This document shows positions 35,901 to 47,900 of a DNA stretch of 64,000 nt, in pieces (within the stretch, counting starts at the first letter, position 1; each line of letters opens with the position of its first letter). The notes under the pieces were generated by a model. It was not told the origin of the DNA, searched no databases, and worked only from the letters and a program-made list of their open reading frames with translations. Made by a program: the position numbers and the translations under genes. The stretch is from Arctopsyche grandis (Eukaryota > Arthropoda > Insecta > Trichoptera > Hydropsychidae), in assembly GCF_051622035.1 (NCBI RefSeq), contig NC_135362.1:24265001-24329000 (forward strand), given 5' to 3'.

Positions 35901-38900
35901 CTGTATGAAGTTACATACACATTACAAATAAACGAACGAATATAAATAGATTCAAACAAAAATCAATGAATTTAATGAAAATTTTCCATTTAGAATAGAG
36001 CCTTACATTGAAAACAGTTCATTCCACCTTTGATACTTTTTGTCCCATCGTAATACTATTATCGAATCTCTTAAACGTTCTAAAATACACAATAATGAAA
36101 TTACAGGCAAAGTAAACACGGGCATACTTAATATAAATACACAAACGTAAAATTCGGTGGATTTAATTGAATGCGGGTCCTTTTTCCCCGAGCCGAGCGG
36201 TCGGTCGGTTCGATCAATTAGGTTTCCGGTAGCCGGGAAAGCTTATTATGTGAACCGATCAGAAGGACTTTCGGTTTGAAAGTTTAATGGAGTGTCGAAA
36301 GGTCAATTTGGAACCTACCTGAGTTTGGTTCTTATCCCCGGTCGCGTGCTCGAAACTGATGAACATTAGTTTGGCCAACTTGCGCAGGACTAGATTGCGA
36401 ACGCTGGCCGGCACCGCAGATCCGCCTACACCCCTGTCGATCAATGAGATCCTTTTTTTACTCTTTACACACCTTTTATACGACAATGTACAAAGCCATA
36501 ATAATGTCGCTAGTCTCGCCAAAGCTAATCCGCCAAAAAATGTGTTTAATTAACCTTTTTACGCCGGTATAACAGTCCGTCGCTGGGGCGGTGGTGCAGT
36601 TCGAGGGGACCCAAGATGGCGTGCTGGTAAAGGGACCCCTCGGGTTGGCCTAACGCAGCCTCCTCTCCCTCCCCGATTTAATTTAAAAGGTATAAAATTT
36701 CGATTTTTCGAATTAAAGCATTGGCCGGCAACCTTTTCAAGTTAAAACTTTTTTGAAAAATGGCATAAAAAAGACCTATCACTATTTTAAGATAAATAAA
36801 TAAAAAAGATTTTTTAAAGACCAAAAGTTAATCAAAATTTAAAAAAAAATGTAATGAAAGATCCGAAAAATATTACACAGACTTACGATTTGGGTCAAAG
36901 GTTTACTAAAATGCGATGGAGAATTTTTTTCATATCAAACGTGGTTTTGAAAATATACATATATTTTTTAGAAATATCATTTTATTTTATTTTTTCATAT
37001 ACTAGTTGTAAAAAAGTGTAGGAACTTATAAAATGTCGATGTTTTAAAAAAATATTAAATAACGCCTTAAAATTGTATATGTGTGTATGTATTTAAAAGA
37101 CACATATGTATGTATGTATGTATGTAAATTTCTAAAAAAAATTTCTAAGGCGTAAACATACTGAGTGATTTTAAATATTAATATGTCTAAACCTTGAATG
37201 GGAACCATTTTTATTGAATTTCGTAATGAAAAGAGCATTCACGTCCCGACAAAATTTGTTATATATCTAATTATACCTACAAACTTGAAAGAGATTGAGA
37301 ACCAAGTAATCTAAAGGCGAAAACACACTGAGTGGGATGTGGGACTTGTTTTTTTTAGATACTTTTAAACATGCGAAAAAACGCAACACCATATCCATAT
37401 ACACCATATACAGCCCATATACATGGTACAGAGTTCCAAAAATAGCCCCCTGGAGTGTTTTCGGTGATATTTCATTCTTGTATTTATCCTTGCTTGATAG
37501 TGATCGATAACTGTGAATCCCATATTTGAAAAAATGTAGACAAAAATATGCACTCTGCACGTGCAATTACACCCGAATTCGGTTTGACAAACACCCACTG
37601 TCACAGCGTGTAGCTAAGGACGTGACGTTCCGTACTATTCAGTGTGTTTTTGCCCTTATAGTTGTATTATATTTTTATATGTAGATAAAATTTTATATTT
37701 ATGCGTTTAATTTTTTTCAAGGTTAATATTTTCGGTATCAAAACAGAGCGAAGTCGATTTTTCTCAACAAATGTGTGTCGTACAAAAATTTAATTTAATT
37801 TATATTAAATAAACTAATCCTTACTGCTTGCTAAAGTATTTAAATTAAAATGATTCCCGAGCACTAAGTTGCCGATTTGTGTTCTGAAAGGCCGAATAAA
37901 AAAATGATTTTGATCAATTGCACCATACAGATACATATGTATGTTTGTGTATATGATCGACGCATCGCCATTTTTTCTCAGTGACTTTTCGATAGCGCGA
38001 ATGTTATTTTTGTGAAGAGACACTTTTGGCGTCGGAAAATACAGAAAATGTCGTCGAGCGAAGAAAAACACAAAAATGTACACAGCCAGCACAAAAAGAA
38101 GATTTAAAAAGGAGTAAATAAAAGGAGAGAGAAATGGAAAAAAGTATGGGGGCTCGTTGAAATGTGTTGGTGTTGATCTAGTTAAATTGAAGGTGAGTGT
38201 AGTTTATTTAATAAAGGAGTAAATTGTTTTACCTGTGATATACGTTGAGCGTCACGACGGAGAGTGCAGAAGCGAACGAAACTAAACATATACTCACGCC
38301 GTAGTATAAACCTGAAATTATATTTACTTCTATTATTTTTCCATTTACTTAAAGTAAAAGTATCATACATGTATTCAAAAGATTGAATTGAAATAACAAA
38401 TTAACATTTTTATAAACGATATTGCAAAATAATATTGTAACGTAGAGATTAGGTGATTGGTGCTCGTCAACCACTGATTTACTAGCACTGATCACCTGAT
38501 CTCGCGTTCGCGCCAAAAAGGCCTCGCCGAATGAATAAACCATATACAGCAACCAATAAGGTCTCGAGACCAATCGACCAATGATCTCTCTGTTCTGAGA
38601 GTACTTGCTAAATATTCGGCGGATCTGTTCCATGCATTCATTCGAAGCTGGCTGGCCGACGGATCAAGAACAATAAACTACCTCTTCCACTACTCGCTGC
38701 GTCTTTCACTCCGATTTTGGAAACCTCTCTTTATGTACGTCCACGCTACAATATGATATTTATAAATTGAAAAACGTAAAAAAGATTGATTGATTGATTT
38801 CAATTATTATTTAGAGTGGTGGCAAACTTTTTTAACCACTTAATCGCTTCGCGTTTTTAGACACCGATTAGATTCATTTATTTTTTTGTTTAGTGTCAAC

Positions 38901-41900
38901 CCTTGACACTGTCTCTTGAATATATGTATAACAAACTAAGGAAAAATATTGACTTTTTCAAGGAAAAATAAGGAAACATATTGACTTTTTCAAGGAAAAA
39001 TAAGGAAACATTTTGACTGAGCCCGGCATGCGTTACAATGCCACAAGAATGCATGCAACTCCCGTTACCATTCCCGTTGCGTTCCCGTTCTCGTTTCCGT
39101 TCCCGTTCCCCTTCTCGTTCTCGTTCCCGTTCCCATTTGTCGGAAAAATGCAGGCAGTGAACACATTTGAAATTATTCAATGTTTGTTTATTTTACCCTA
39201 ACAACGCAGAAATTATTGCGTTGCAATGCCACTCATTCCCGTTTTCCCCGTTTCTGTTCCCGTTTCTGGGCGATTTTTTTTTACAGTAAGCTTTCCGGAC
39301 ATGCATACAACAAATCCTGAAAGTTCCATCGTAATCGGTTCAGTGGTTTAGGAGCATATACGAGACAGACAGACAAACAGACATTCATTTTTATATATAT
39401 AGATACTAGTTGTTTTACCCGGCTTCGCTTAAACATGGTGAATCTAATAGTAAATATTAATTTGTTTTTTTATTAAATTTATTTGAATCGAAAAAAATAT
39501 AATATTCAACCAATTGAATTGTCGTCATAGAAACTTTGTATTGTTTACGAAGTTCTCAACCAAATATACAAACTTACAAAGTCTCTTTCGAAATTATATA
39601 TTAGATAGATTGGCTATTGTTAAATATTCAAATAAATTCAATTAAAATAAATTTAATAAAAAAAACAGATGAATGTTTACTATTACTATGTTTAAGCGGT
39701 TTATGTAAAAAAATACCGAGTGAAATCGTTATTTATTTTTTCGCTCGTTATTTATGTTTGTAACTTAAATGCCAATGAAATTTTTAATTTCATGATGGTT
39801 GCTTTTTTCTGTCGATTTGATTGATGATTTTTCTTTAAAACTGAAAACAGTTCTCCGAGTTTAAATAAAAATCTGAAAACGCCAGTTCAACTTTGCTCTA
39901 AGGAAAATTCTCCGAATATCAACTCGAAGGTTAGACACGTTAATTAAATTATTACTTACTAATTAGAGGCGTCTTTTCAGTCGGGGGTAAAGTTTCCCTT
40001 ATTGTCATCAGAAAGACGGTCATCGATAGTAGAGCGCTTATTCCCAAAGTAACCTTTTCACCTGACTCTGACGGCACGTAAAACACTAAAAGGGCTGAAG
40101 AGAAGATTCATTAAAACTATGTAAATTTAAACCAAAATATATGTATATATCTATCGTATTAATTCAACTCTTTAAAGTCCGACAGTCAATAAATTTCAAT
40201 GAAATTTCGGAAGTGTTATGTAAAGTGTTATGTAAAGAATCTCACCAATTCCGTTGATAAGTATGCACGGCAGAATTAGATTAAAAACATAAAACATCGG
40301 CCTCCTGCGTAATTTGATCACATAAGTTATGTCTGGATACGGCTCTGGACAACAGGAATAAAATACGACATGCTTCTTCGCGTCGAAACTCACTAAGTCG
40401 AATTCTCCGTTCGCTTGGTAATTGCTCATGTCGCCTTGGTCCGACTGCTGGAGAAGCTCAAGCTGGCAGAAAAAAAATCACCTATTAAATAAACCCAATT
40501 TCCACTTTCATAAAATTCATTCTACTTAGCTAGGCACTAGGTGGAAAATACGCTATTGCCATTAGTCAAAAAGATAGCTGGGATATAATCATATATATAA
40601 CGACGGTAATCTGTGTGTGTGTGTGGGTGTGTGTGTGTGTGGGTGTGTGTGTGTGTGGGTGTGTGTGTGTGTGTGTGTCCTAACTCTCGCCGAACATAAT
40701 GAACGAATCGATAAAAATCGATTTATTCATTTTTCGACGAGACGACTTTGTCGCGACTCGAACCGATCACCCCAAATAGCCTGAATATGGGTCTAAATGA
40801 GCTAATCGTCTCGGACATCGTGCCAAATCCAATTTTTCATTTCGCCTTTTTTTTTAAAACATTAATTGAAATATTCCTTCTCGCCATATAAAAATACATA
40901 ATTTTAATAATTTCATTTATCGAAGTTTTGAACCATTTTTTTTTCTTTTCATATAAAACAATTAAATATATATTTTTAATTGAAATTATTGAAATTGAAG
41001 TTAATTTATATTTTAGCGATATTTGAAAAAATAAAATCAATTCCAGGACGCCGACTCGAACCTACCCCCATCGCGCCCAGATCAATATACACTGACCAGT
41101 ACAACATGATACGGATATAAAGGCTGCTCTAAATAACGTTAATATTCAATAATCGTACAGAACGTATGGACAACCAATCAAAACGGAGTCATATCTTCGG
41201 TAGTTGTCGGAACAAGTCGGAATTAGTCGGGTGTCATGGATCGAGTGAATCGATTTCGATTTGCAGTATCGCTCGGGGCGATAGCTAATAATAATAGAAA
41301 AAAATAGGTCTTTAAATAAATAATTGAAAACTCTCTATGGGAGTCTGCGTATTTTTAAGAATTGTAAATTATTACAAATAAAGAATTGAAAACTATCTAT
41401 GAGAGTCTACGAAAATAACGGTTCCGGTTCCGGATTTTTTTTTTTAGTTTTATACGAGTATATAATAATTTTATACCCATGCGATGATGTTTCATCGGGC
41501 TATTCACTAGTAGTCTACATAAAAGGTACTCAAAGTAAAAAGTGTCGAACTAATTGAAAGAAAATCAGGATGACGCTATTGGTTATCCAGGTTAACTCAT
41601 TGCCAGAGATCGGTGGCCAGGATTCTTTTCTGCATAAAAAATGGTTGACTATTGTCAACCTTTTTTTTGCTCTCTTGCTTTGTAGGACAATAGTAATTGA
41701 CAAAAGTGAACCATTTTTTGTGTATAAAAGAATCCTGGAAATCGATTACTGCTCATTACTAGAGGTAGGACCAGAAGCGTGCCGTTTATTGTTCAATTGT
41801 TGTACAAAAGGTTCGGCAAACCTTTAACAATGCATTTACAACATTTGAGCAATAAACGGCCCCCTCAGGGTCCGGGCTTTACTCATTACTGTTTATTTTT

Positions 41901-44900
41901 GAAAGATAAGTATGCATTGAGTCATTATTAGGGACCGGTGGACAAGATGCTCGACGGTTAAAAAAATGGTTTACTATTGTCAATCATTTTTTTGCTCTCC
42001 TGCTTTCTCGGATAATGGAGAGGTCTATTGTTATTTTATGGCGGCAACTCGACCGCCGATCTGTAGTTATTATACACTCTATTTGTCCAAAAGTTAGTAT
42101 GTAGAAGTAAGAAATAGGTGTGTCAATTGATTGGATTATGCAGTGTCGTTGTCAAAAAATGGACCAGTGACATGGAATAGACATTTGATTTGAGTTGAGT
42201 GACTAACCGGCATTACTTATAGTGTTTGTTATCATCTCAGTGGTTTACTATTATACACATCTTTAAAATGAATAGTGCAAACAGAATATTAATTTTTTTT
42301 CCTGAGCTGAAGTAAAGTGCTGAAAACTTAACTATGTATATTTGTATATCCAACTTTTTTAATTTAAATTTTTCAGTTTTGCTATTTATTATGTTTCATT
42401 AAATAAATTTGGTAGCCATCTGTGTTTAGGATAAAGTTCTTATAAACTTACATTAATTGACTTTATAGCTACAAAAAAAAAAACAAAAATTAAAAATTAA
42501 CAAATGGAAAATTTCGTATTATCGGGGTTTCATTATGTTGCATATACTGTATTGAAACTACATACATATGTAGTTACTGTCGGCATGCGACATTTTAAGA
42601 TTAATTTAATACGTCAGTATACATATGTATTTCAATACTCTAAGCATATTTTTTTCGAATTTAAATACACTCGTACGTATACACAAGTGTATACCAAAAA
42701 CTATCTTATATGAAACATTCGTACATTACGAGATTTTTATATTAAATCAGAAGGGTCTCATGTAAACGTATATAGAAACCCTATTTAATAATATTGTAAG
42801 ATGAAACGCCGAGGGTAGCTTTAATAATGTCTCAATAGCTTGATGGGTCGATGGCAAGCGAGACAAGCTTATCTAACTGAACGATACCAGTGTTGCCAGC
42901 ACACAGGGTGGTACCACTGTTCGATCAGCTCACATTGTGAGTACCCACAATATATTATACATATGCATATACAAGTATATTTGACCGTACCTTTACTGAT
43001 ATGACCGGATCATTTTTTCAAACTTTCTTTTATGATTATTAAATAAAATATAGATAATGTGAAAAAAGGGTTGTGCAATACGAGAATGGATACTATGTGA
43101 TCATATCGTTGTCGTATCGAGTCGTTCGTGTGAAAGCAGATTTAACAGCGTTCGGGTGCAAAAAATGTATAATAAAGAGATCGGCTCACCTGATAACCGT
43201 CGTAGGTCCACGAGGCCCATTTCAAAGTGCACATTTGTATGTCGAATGGGAAAAATTCCACGTTTATGTCACAGGACGAGCGAAAAATTCCATGACTTAG
43301 CCAGACCACGTCACCGGTGTGCGAAATTATCACGTTGGTGTTGATCACCGATGAAGGGTATTGGGGATCAGCGCTTTACAAACAAAAATACATCAATATT
43401 AGTTTCACTTTCATTTGATAGTTTTTCATTATATGTATGTACATGTGCTTCAATTTTGGCGACTTAAATACTTAAATAAAATTTTGCATTACTTTCACTT
43501 AAAACACACATTTCTAACTGGACACTTGGCGTCCAGTACAGTGGTTAGCGGATTTTCTCCCTGTCAACCTACATTTCATCAAATATGTACATATATGTAC
43601 TTCAAATTTTGCGTGGTAAAGAAATGTAATCAAATCATTATTTAGTCGTCCGTCTTCAATAAGATTTCTTTGTGTGATAAATATAAAATATTGTAACGTG
43701 GGAACATTGGAGACAGTATCAACTTTCTAATTGTACTAGTGGGAGAAAAATGGAGACCCCGGATTAGGCTAACTGAACTCAGTAAGTGTCCAAACAAAGG
43801 ATACGCTGGAGTTTTCATAGAACAATAGACTCACCACGGTAGACCTTTACGTGCCTAGACAATAGATACATAAATGGATCGGGGAAGCTGTGATCAAATA
43901 AGCTATAAATGGGTCGGGAAGCTGCAACTTTTCCTTTATAAGGAGGTACACACGGCAGATCACGTTATTCTGGAGTGAGTGGTGGATCAATGTGGACCTC
44001 TTGAATCATTGAATAAATGCTGTGAAGCGAATTTGGCCCTTCGTTTGGATCTTGAGCCCACCCCTACGCAACAATATGCTAAAAAATTCATGGAATTGCC
44101 TATCTGTAGCTTTAAGCTTGTCTTTCAGGTTAAAGTGCTCTAATTATTTCAATGAGCTGTACATATAGTGGGATTGGTAACCAACAACATCATATTACTT
44201 TAAACAATTAGAGGCGTCACAATTAGCTGTTGATTTGATCCAATTTATCAAATATGACGACTCTTTCCTCCCCCTTGTTTAAAAAAAATCATTGATTACA
44301 GATGCTACTTCAATGACAGTTCGTCTTTTGGTACTATTTGAATACATTTGTCACTTCGCATCGCGATGCGTCGCGCCATTACACAGCGTTCCAGAAAAAA
44401 ATCCAATGTATTCAGGGCTAAAAACAACCTTATTATAATACATACAAATAGAGAGAGAGATATAACCGAATTATCGTAAAAAATGTTTATGGAGAATATT
44501 AAAAAAATCCAATGACGTAACCTGTGCGATTTTGCGTCAATGTGGTACTTTTGCTTAAACGCAAATGATGTGGAAACGAGTTGAGATATGCCGCAAATCC
44601 AATGTCTTTACTGTCAAGTCGTCTAAAATTTTCCGACGATGAAAAATGGTACAAAACATCACAAGAAACCATTATTGATTTCGGGTGCGAAAGTGCGTCG
44701 AAACAAATTAGCATTCCTACAATAAAAGTCATATCCGAATCGATAAATCATCCTATACATCGTGATCACGCAGAATTGAAAGCCCTCCAGTAAAGTTCAT
44801 TGCTGCAATCAATTCCTTCGTTCGAAAAGCTTTCAATTAAACAAAGTCTTATGAATAATGTATAAAAGAGCCTTTATATCGACAGCTTCCGGATCTAGTT

Positions 44901-47900
44901 TGATATATCTAAGATTTGAGAATATTACTTATATAACTGTAATCACAATTACATTGGTAAATAGAACAGTGATTCTTAGCCGTATATTTGCCTGCCTTCA
45001 ATTCTTTAACAGATAAGATTCTCATCTACATATGTGGTTTACTTTCTTGTGATGAAGAAAGTGCTTAAAGAATTTCATCATTTTCTATATAGGAAAGAGT
45101 ATGGGTATATTTCTACCGCCTACCCCTTTACTTTTGTAAATGCTTGGGTATAATTCCCTTGAACTTCGGAGAGACTTATCATTAATTTGTTTTGTTTTCC
45201 AGCTTCTACATATATGGTAATACGTCATGCCCGTAATTGCCGGAACAGTTGGAACTTTATGTCCCTAATAATTATGTGCGTGGTTGATATCATCATTTGA
45301 TGGTTGTACCTCCTGCCCGCACAGTTCTTTATCAGATGGCTCATATTCCAAGAGCTATCCGACTTCTTAATAAAATCGTTGCTGCCATGCCTGAATGTGA
45401 TATTTTCCACACCAATGAGCGAAGATTAGCAGAGGTTATTTTAACCTAGTTGTCTGGTAGCCTGCGCTCATCGTTATTTTCATAATTGAGTGAATTTTGA
45501 TATTTTCTTTTACATTCGGGCTTTACGGGGGATTCTTTGTATTTCCGGCTTAGTCTTGTACATACAAACATATATTGGTGCTGGATGTTGATGCATGACA
45601 GTGAACGATGGTTAACAGAGATTATTTTAACCTAGTTGTCTGGCAGCCTGCGCTCATTATTTTCATAATTTTAAGTGACGAATGAGTGAATTTTGATCTT
45701 TACTTTTCCACTCTGGCTTCACGGGGATGTTTTGTTTTCACCCCTGGTCTGGTCATTTTGTACATATGTACATATGTACATATGTACATATGTACATATG
45801 TACATATGTACACACATATATTGGAGCTGACTGTTGACATTCTCAATTTTTCTCTTTATATTTAACGATTATTATATGTTTTATGAATACTTCTATTATT
45901 GTTTGAACTTTTGCTAGTATTTCTTTATGTATTATGTATGTATTGCATGTATGAATATGTAATATTTTTAATAGTTATATATTTTAATAGTTATATATTT
46001 GTTCTCTGTTATATTTTCGACCATTGTGGCGCATTAGGAATTAATGTTATGTCACAACGGTCCAAACTTTAAATAAATAAATGTTTTTTTGGATGGTGGT
46101 TTAAAAAATTATGTCATTATGAAAAAAAACTCAAATAATATAAATAATAATATGATCTGAATAGTTGCTCCGCACTATTACTCGCGTTTAAAAAGAAATT
46201 CAATTTCACACTTTGATATAAAAATTAAGCCATTAAATTAAGCAAAACTTTGGCCGTTAGTTCGGCTGCTGGTGTCCCTAAGTGCTTTAGTGAATTTTTA
46301 TACAGCCCAAATATTCTTTCTTTATTACATTACTTTATTTATTATAAGAGCGCAACACTGGCGATAAATAACTATCCAGACAAAGAGACAAAGATACAAT
46401 AATATTTCGGTCAAAATATACATACATATGTACATGTGCCTAAATAATACTTAGCACAATTCATACATAAAACGACGGGGGTTTACATGTATAATGTTGC
46501 AATTTATTCTATTTGCATTAATTTGAGCTTTTTTTTTGTTCTGAGCCTCGTTCTATTTAACAAGTATAATATTACGAGAAGTTTACGCATAAAAGTTCGC
46601 AGACGTGCAACTCTATCGCAAATCCCATTTATTAAAATTAAATTATTAGATATCGTTACCCCAACTCGCGCACAAACCTTGCAAATCCACTTTTGGACGA
46701 AAGCATTATTTTTATGTTATGTTTTAGAACTATTCCAAATCCACTTATGTGTACAACTTTTAAGACCATTACTGTATAAAATAAGGTCTAAAGGTCATAT
46801 TAAATATAAGTCGAGAGATGGAACAGTTTTTATAAATAACTAGTGTTGTGCTCGTTGATTTCAAAGGGTGGCTTCGGAAAGCAACTGATACGTGAATTAA
46901 AATAATGTTATGTATATATAAATATAATGTAAGTTAATTTATAGGCAAGCGCACGCCTTAATGGTAAAATGTTAAGTGCGCGCATTACATTCTCACTGAT
47001 CCAAACCGTTCACCCGTTCGAAAAAATAAACGAATGTGAGTGTGTGTGTGTCTTCGTGGATGGGTGTATATGTGTACGCTCCCGAGCAGTGCATCTGATG
47101 CTGACGTCATCGGTTCCAAGTCGGGTGCTCAATATCAGGAGCACATGTCAGATGCTCCACACCCCACCCACTTCCCCGCTACCCCGCTTCCTCGCGTCTC
47201 CTAGACACGAGTCGTCACGCCACATCTCTATAGCGGATGCTTAAAATGCACCCATTGGTCAGAATGTATCGGTATTGCTCTAATTGGTCAAACGTTTTAG
47301 TCCACGTGGACCACTTCACGCTGATTGGTTGTGCGCCTCGTTCACGTGTGTTTATTTTATTAAATATCTCAAGGCACAACATACATATACTGCTGGCATT
47401 CTAAAATTAGATTTTTTTAAATTTCCATACTTGTCGACGTATCCGCCACATACTGACATACATACCCACATTGTTTTAATATATCTTATAATCTAATATA
47501 TAATTTCGAAAGTGACTTTGTATATAAATATGTATCTAACCTTCGTTCGTTGGTTCGTAGACGACATGTTCGATTTTTTTTTTCGATTCATAGGCGCCGA
47601 TTCGATTTTTTTCGATTCAAAGGATTCAAAGTCCTCGGGGGCGAAAACAATAGACACATTAATGGTTCGGGGAAGCTGTGCTGGGCAACTTGTCCTTTAT
47701 AAGGAGGTACACACCGTTGATCAGAATATTTCTGGAGCGAGCGGTGGTCCCGTGTAGACCTCTCGAATCCTTGAATAATTGCTGTGAAGCGACTTTGGCC
47801 TTTCATTTGGATCCTGAACCAACCCTTACGCAACAATACTTAAAACGATCCAAAAATCGACTATTGAATATGTGTAATGAAAACAAATATAGTCTGAGAA

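Larger units (their letters stand above)
38312..39959 (-). other. nAChR intron with solo LTR, microsatellite and Helitron
   Basis: Contains the solo LTR at 38436-38750, a TTCCCG-type hexamer run at 39060-39140, and a minus-strand Helitron at 39406-39605. Confidence 0.7.
40463..43189 (-). other. nAChR intron with Helitron and MITEs
   Basis: Contains Helitron family A copy 2 (40589-41510) and two MITEs (41613-41740, 41760-41881). The rest is AT-rich and without exons. Confidence 0.7.

Noticed and set aside
38048..38107. Short ATG frame [19 protein letters not shown]
   Set aside because: A stop follows immediately and there is no donor; it could be a fragment of a processed copy but cannot be supported.
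44581..44793. 70-residue plus-strand frame
   Set aside because: No domain recognised and no convincing splice sites; it lies within a receptor intron.
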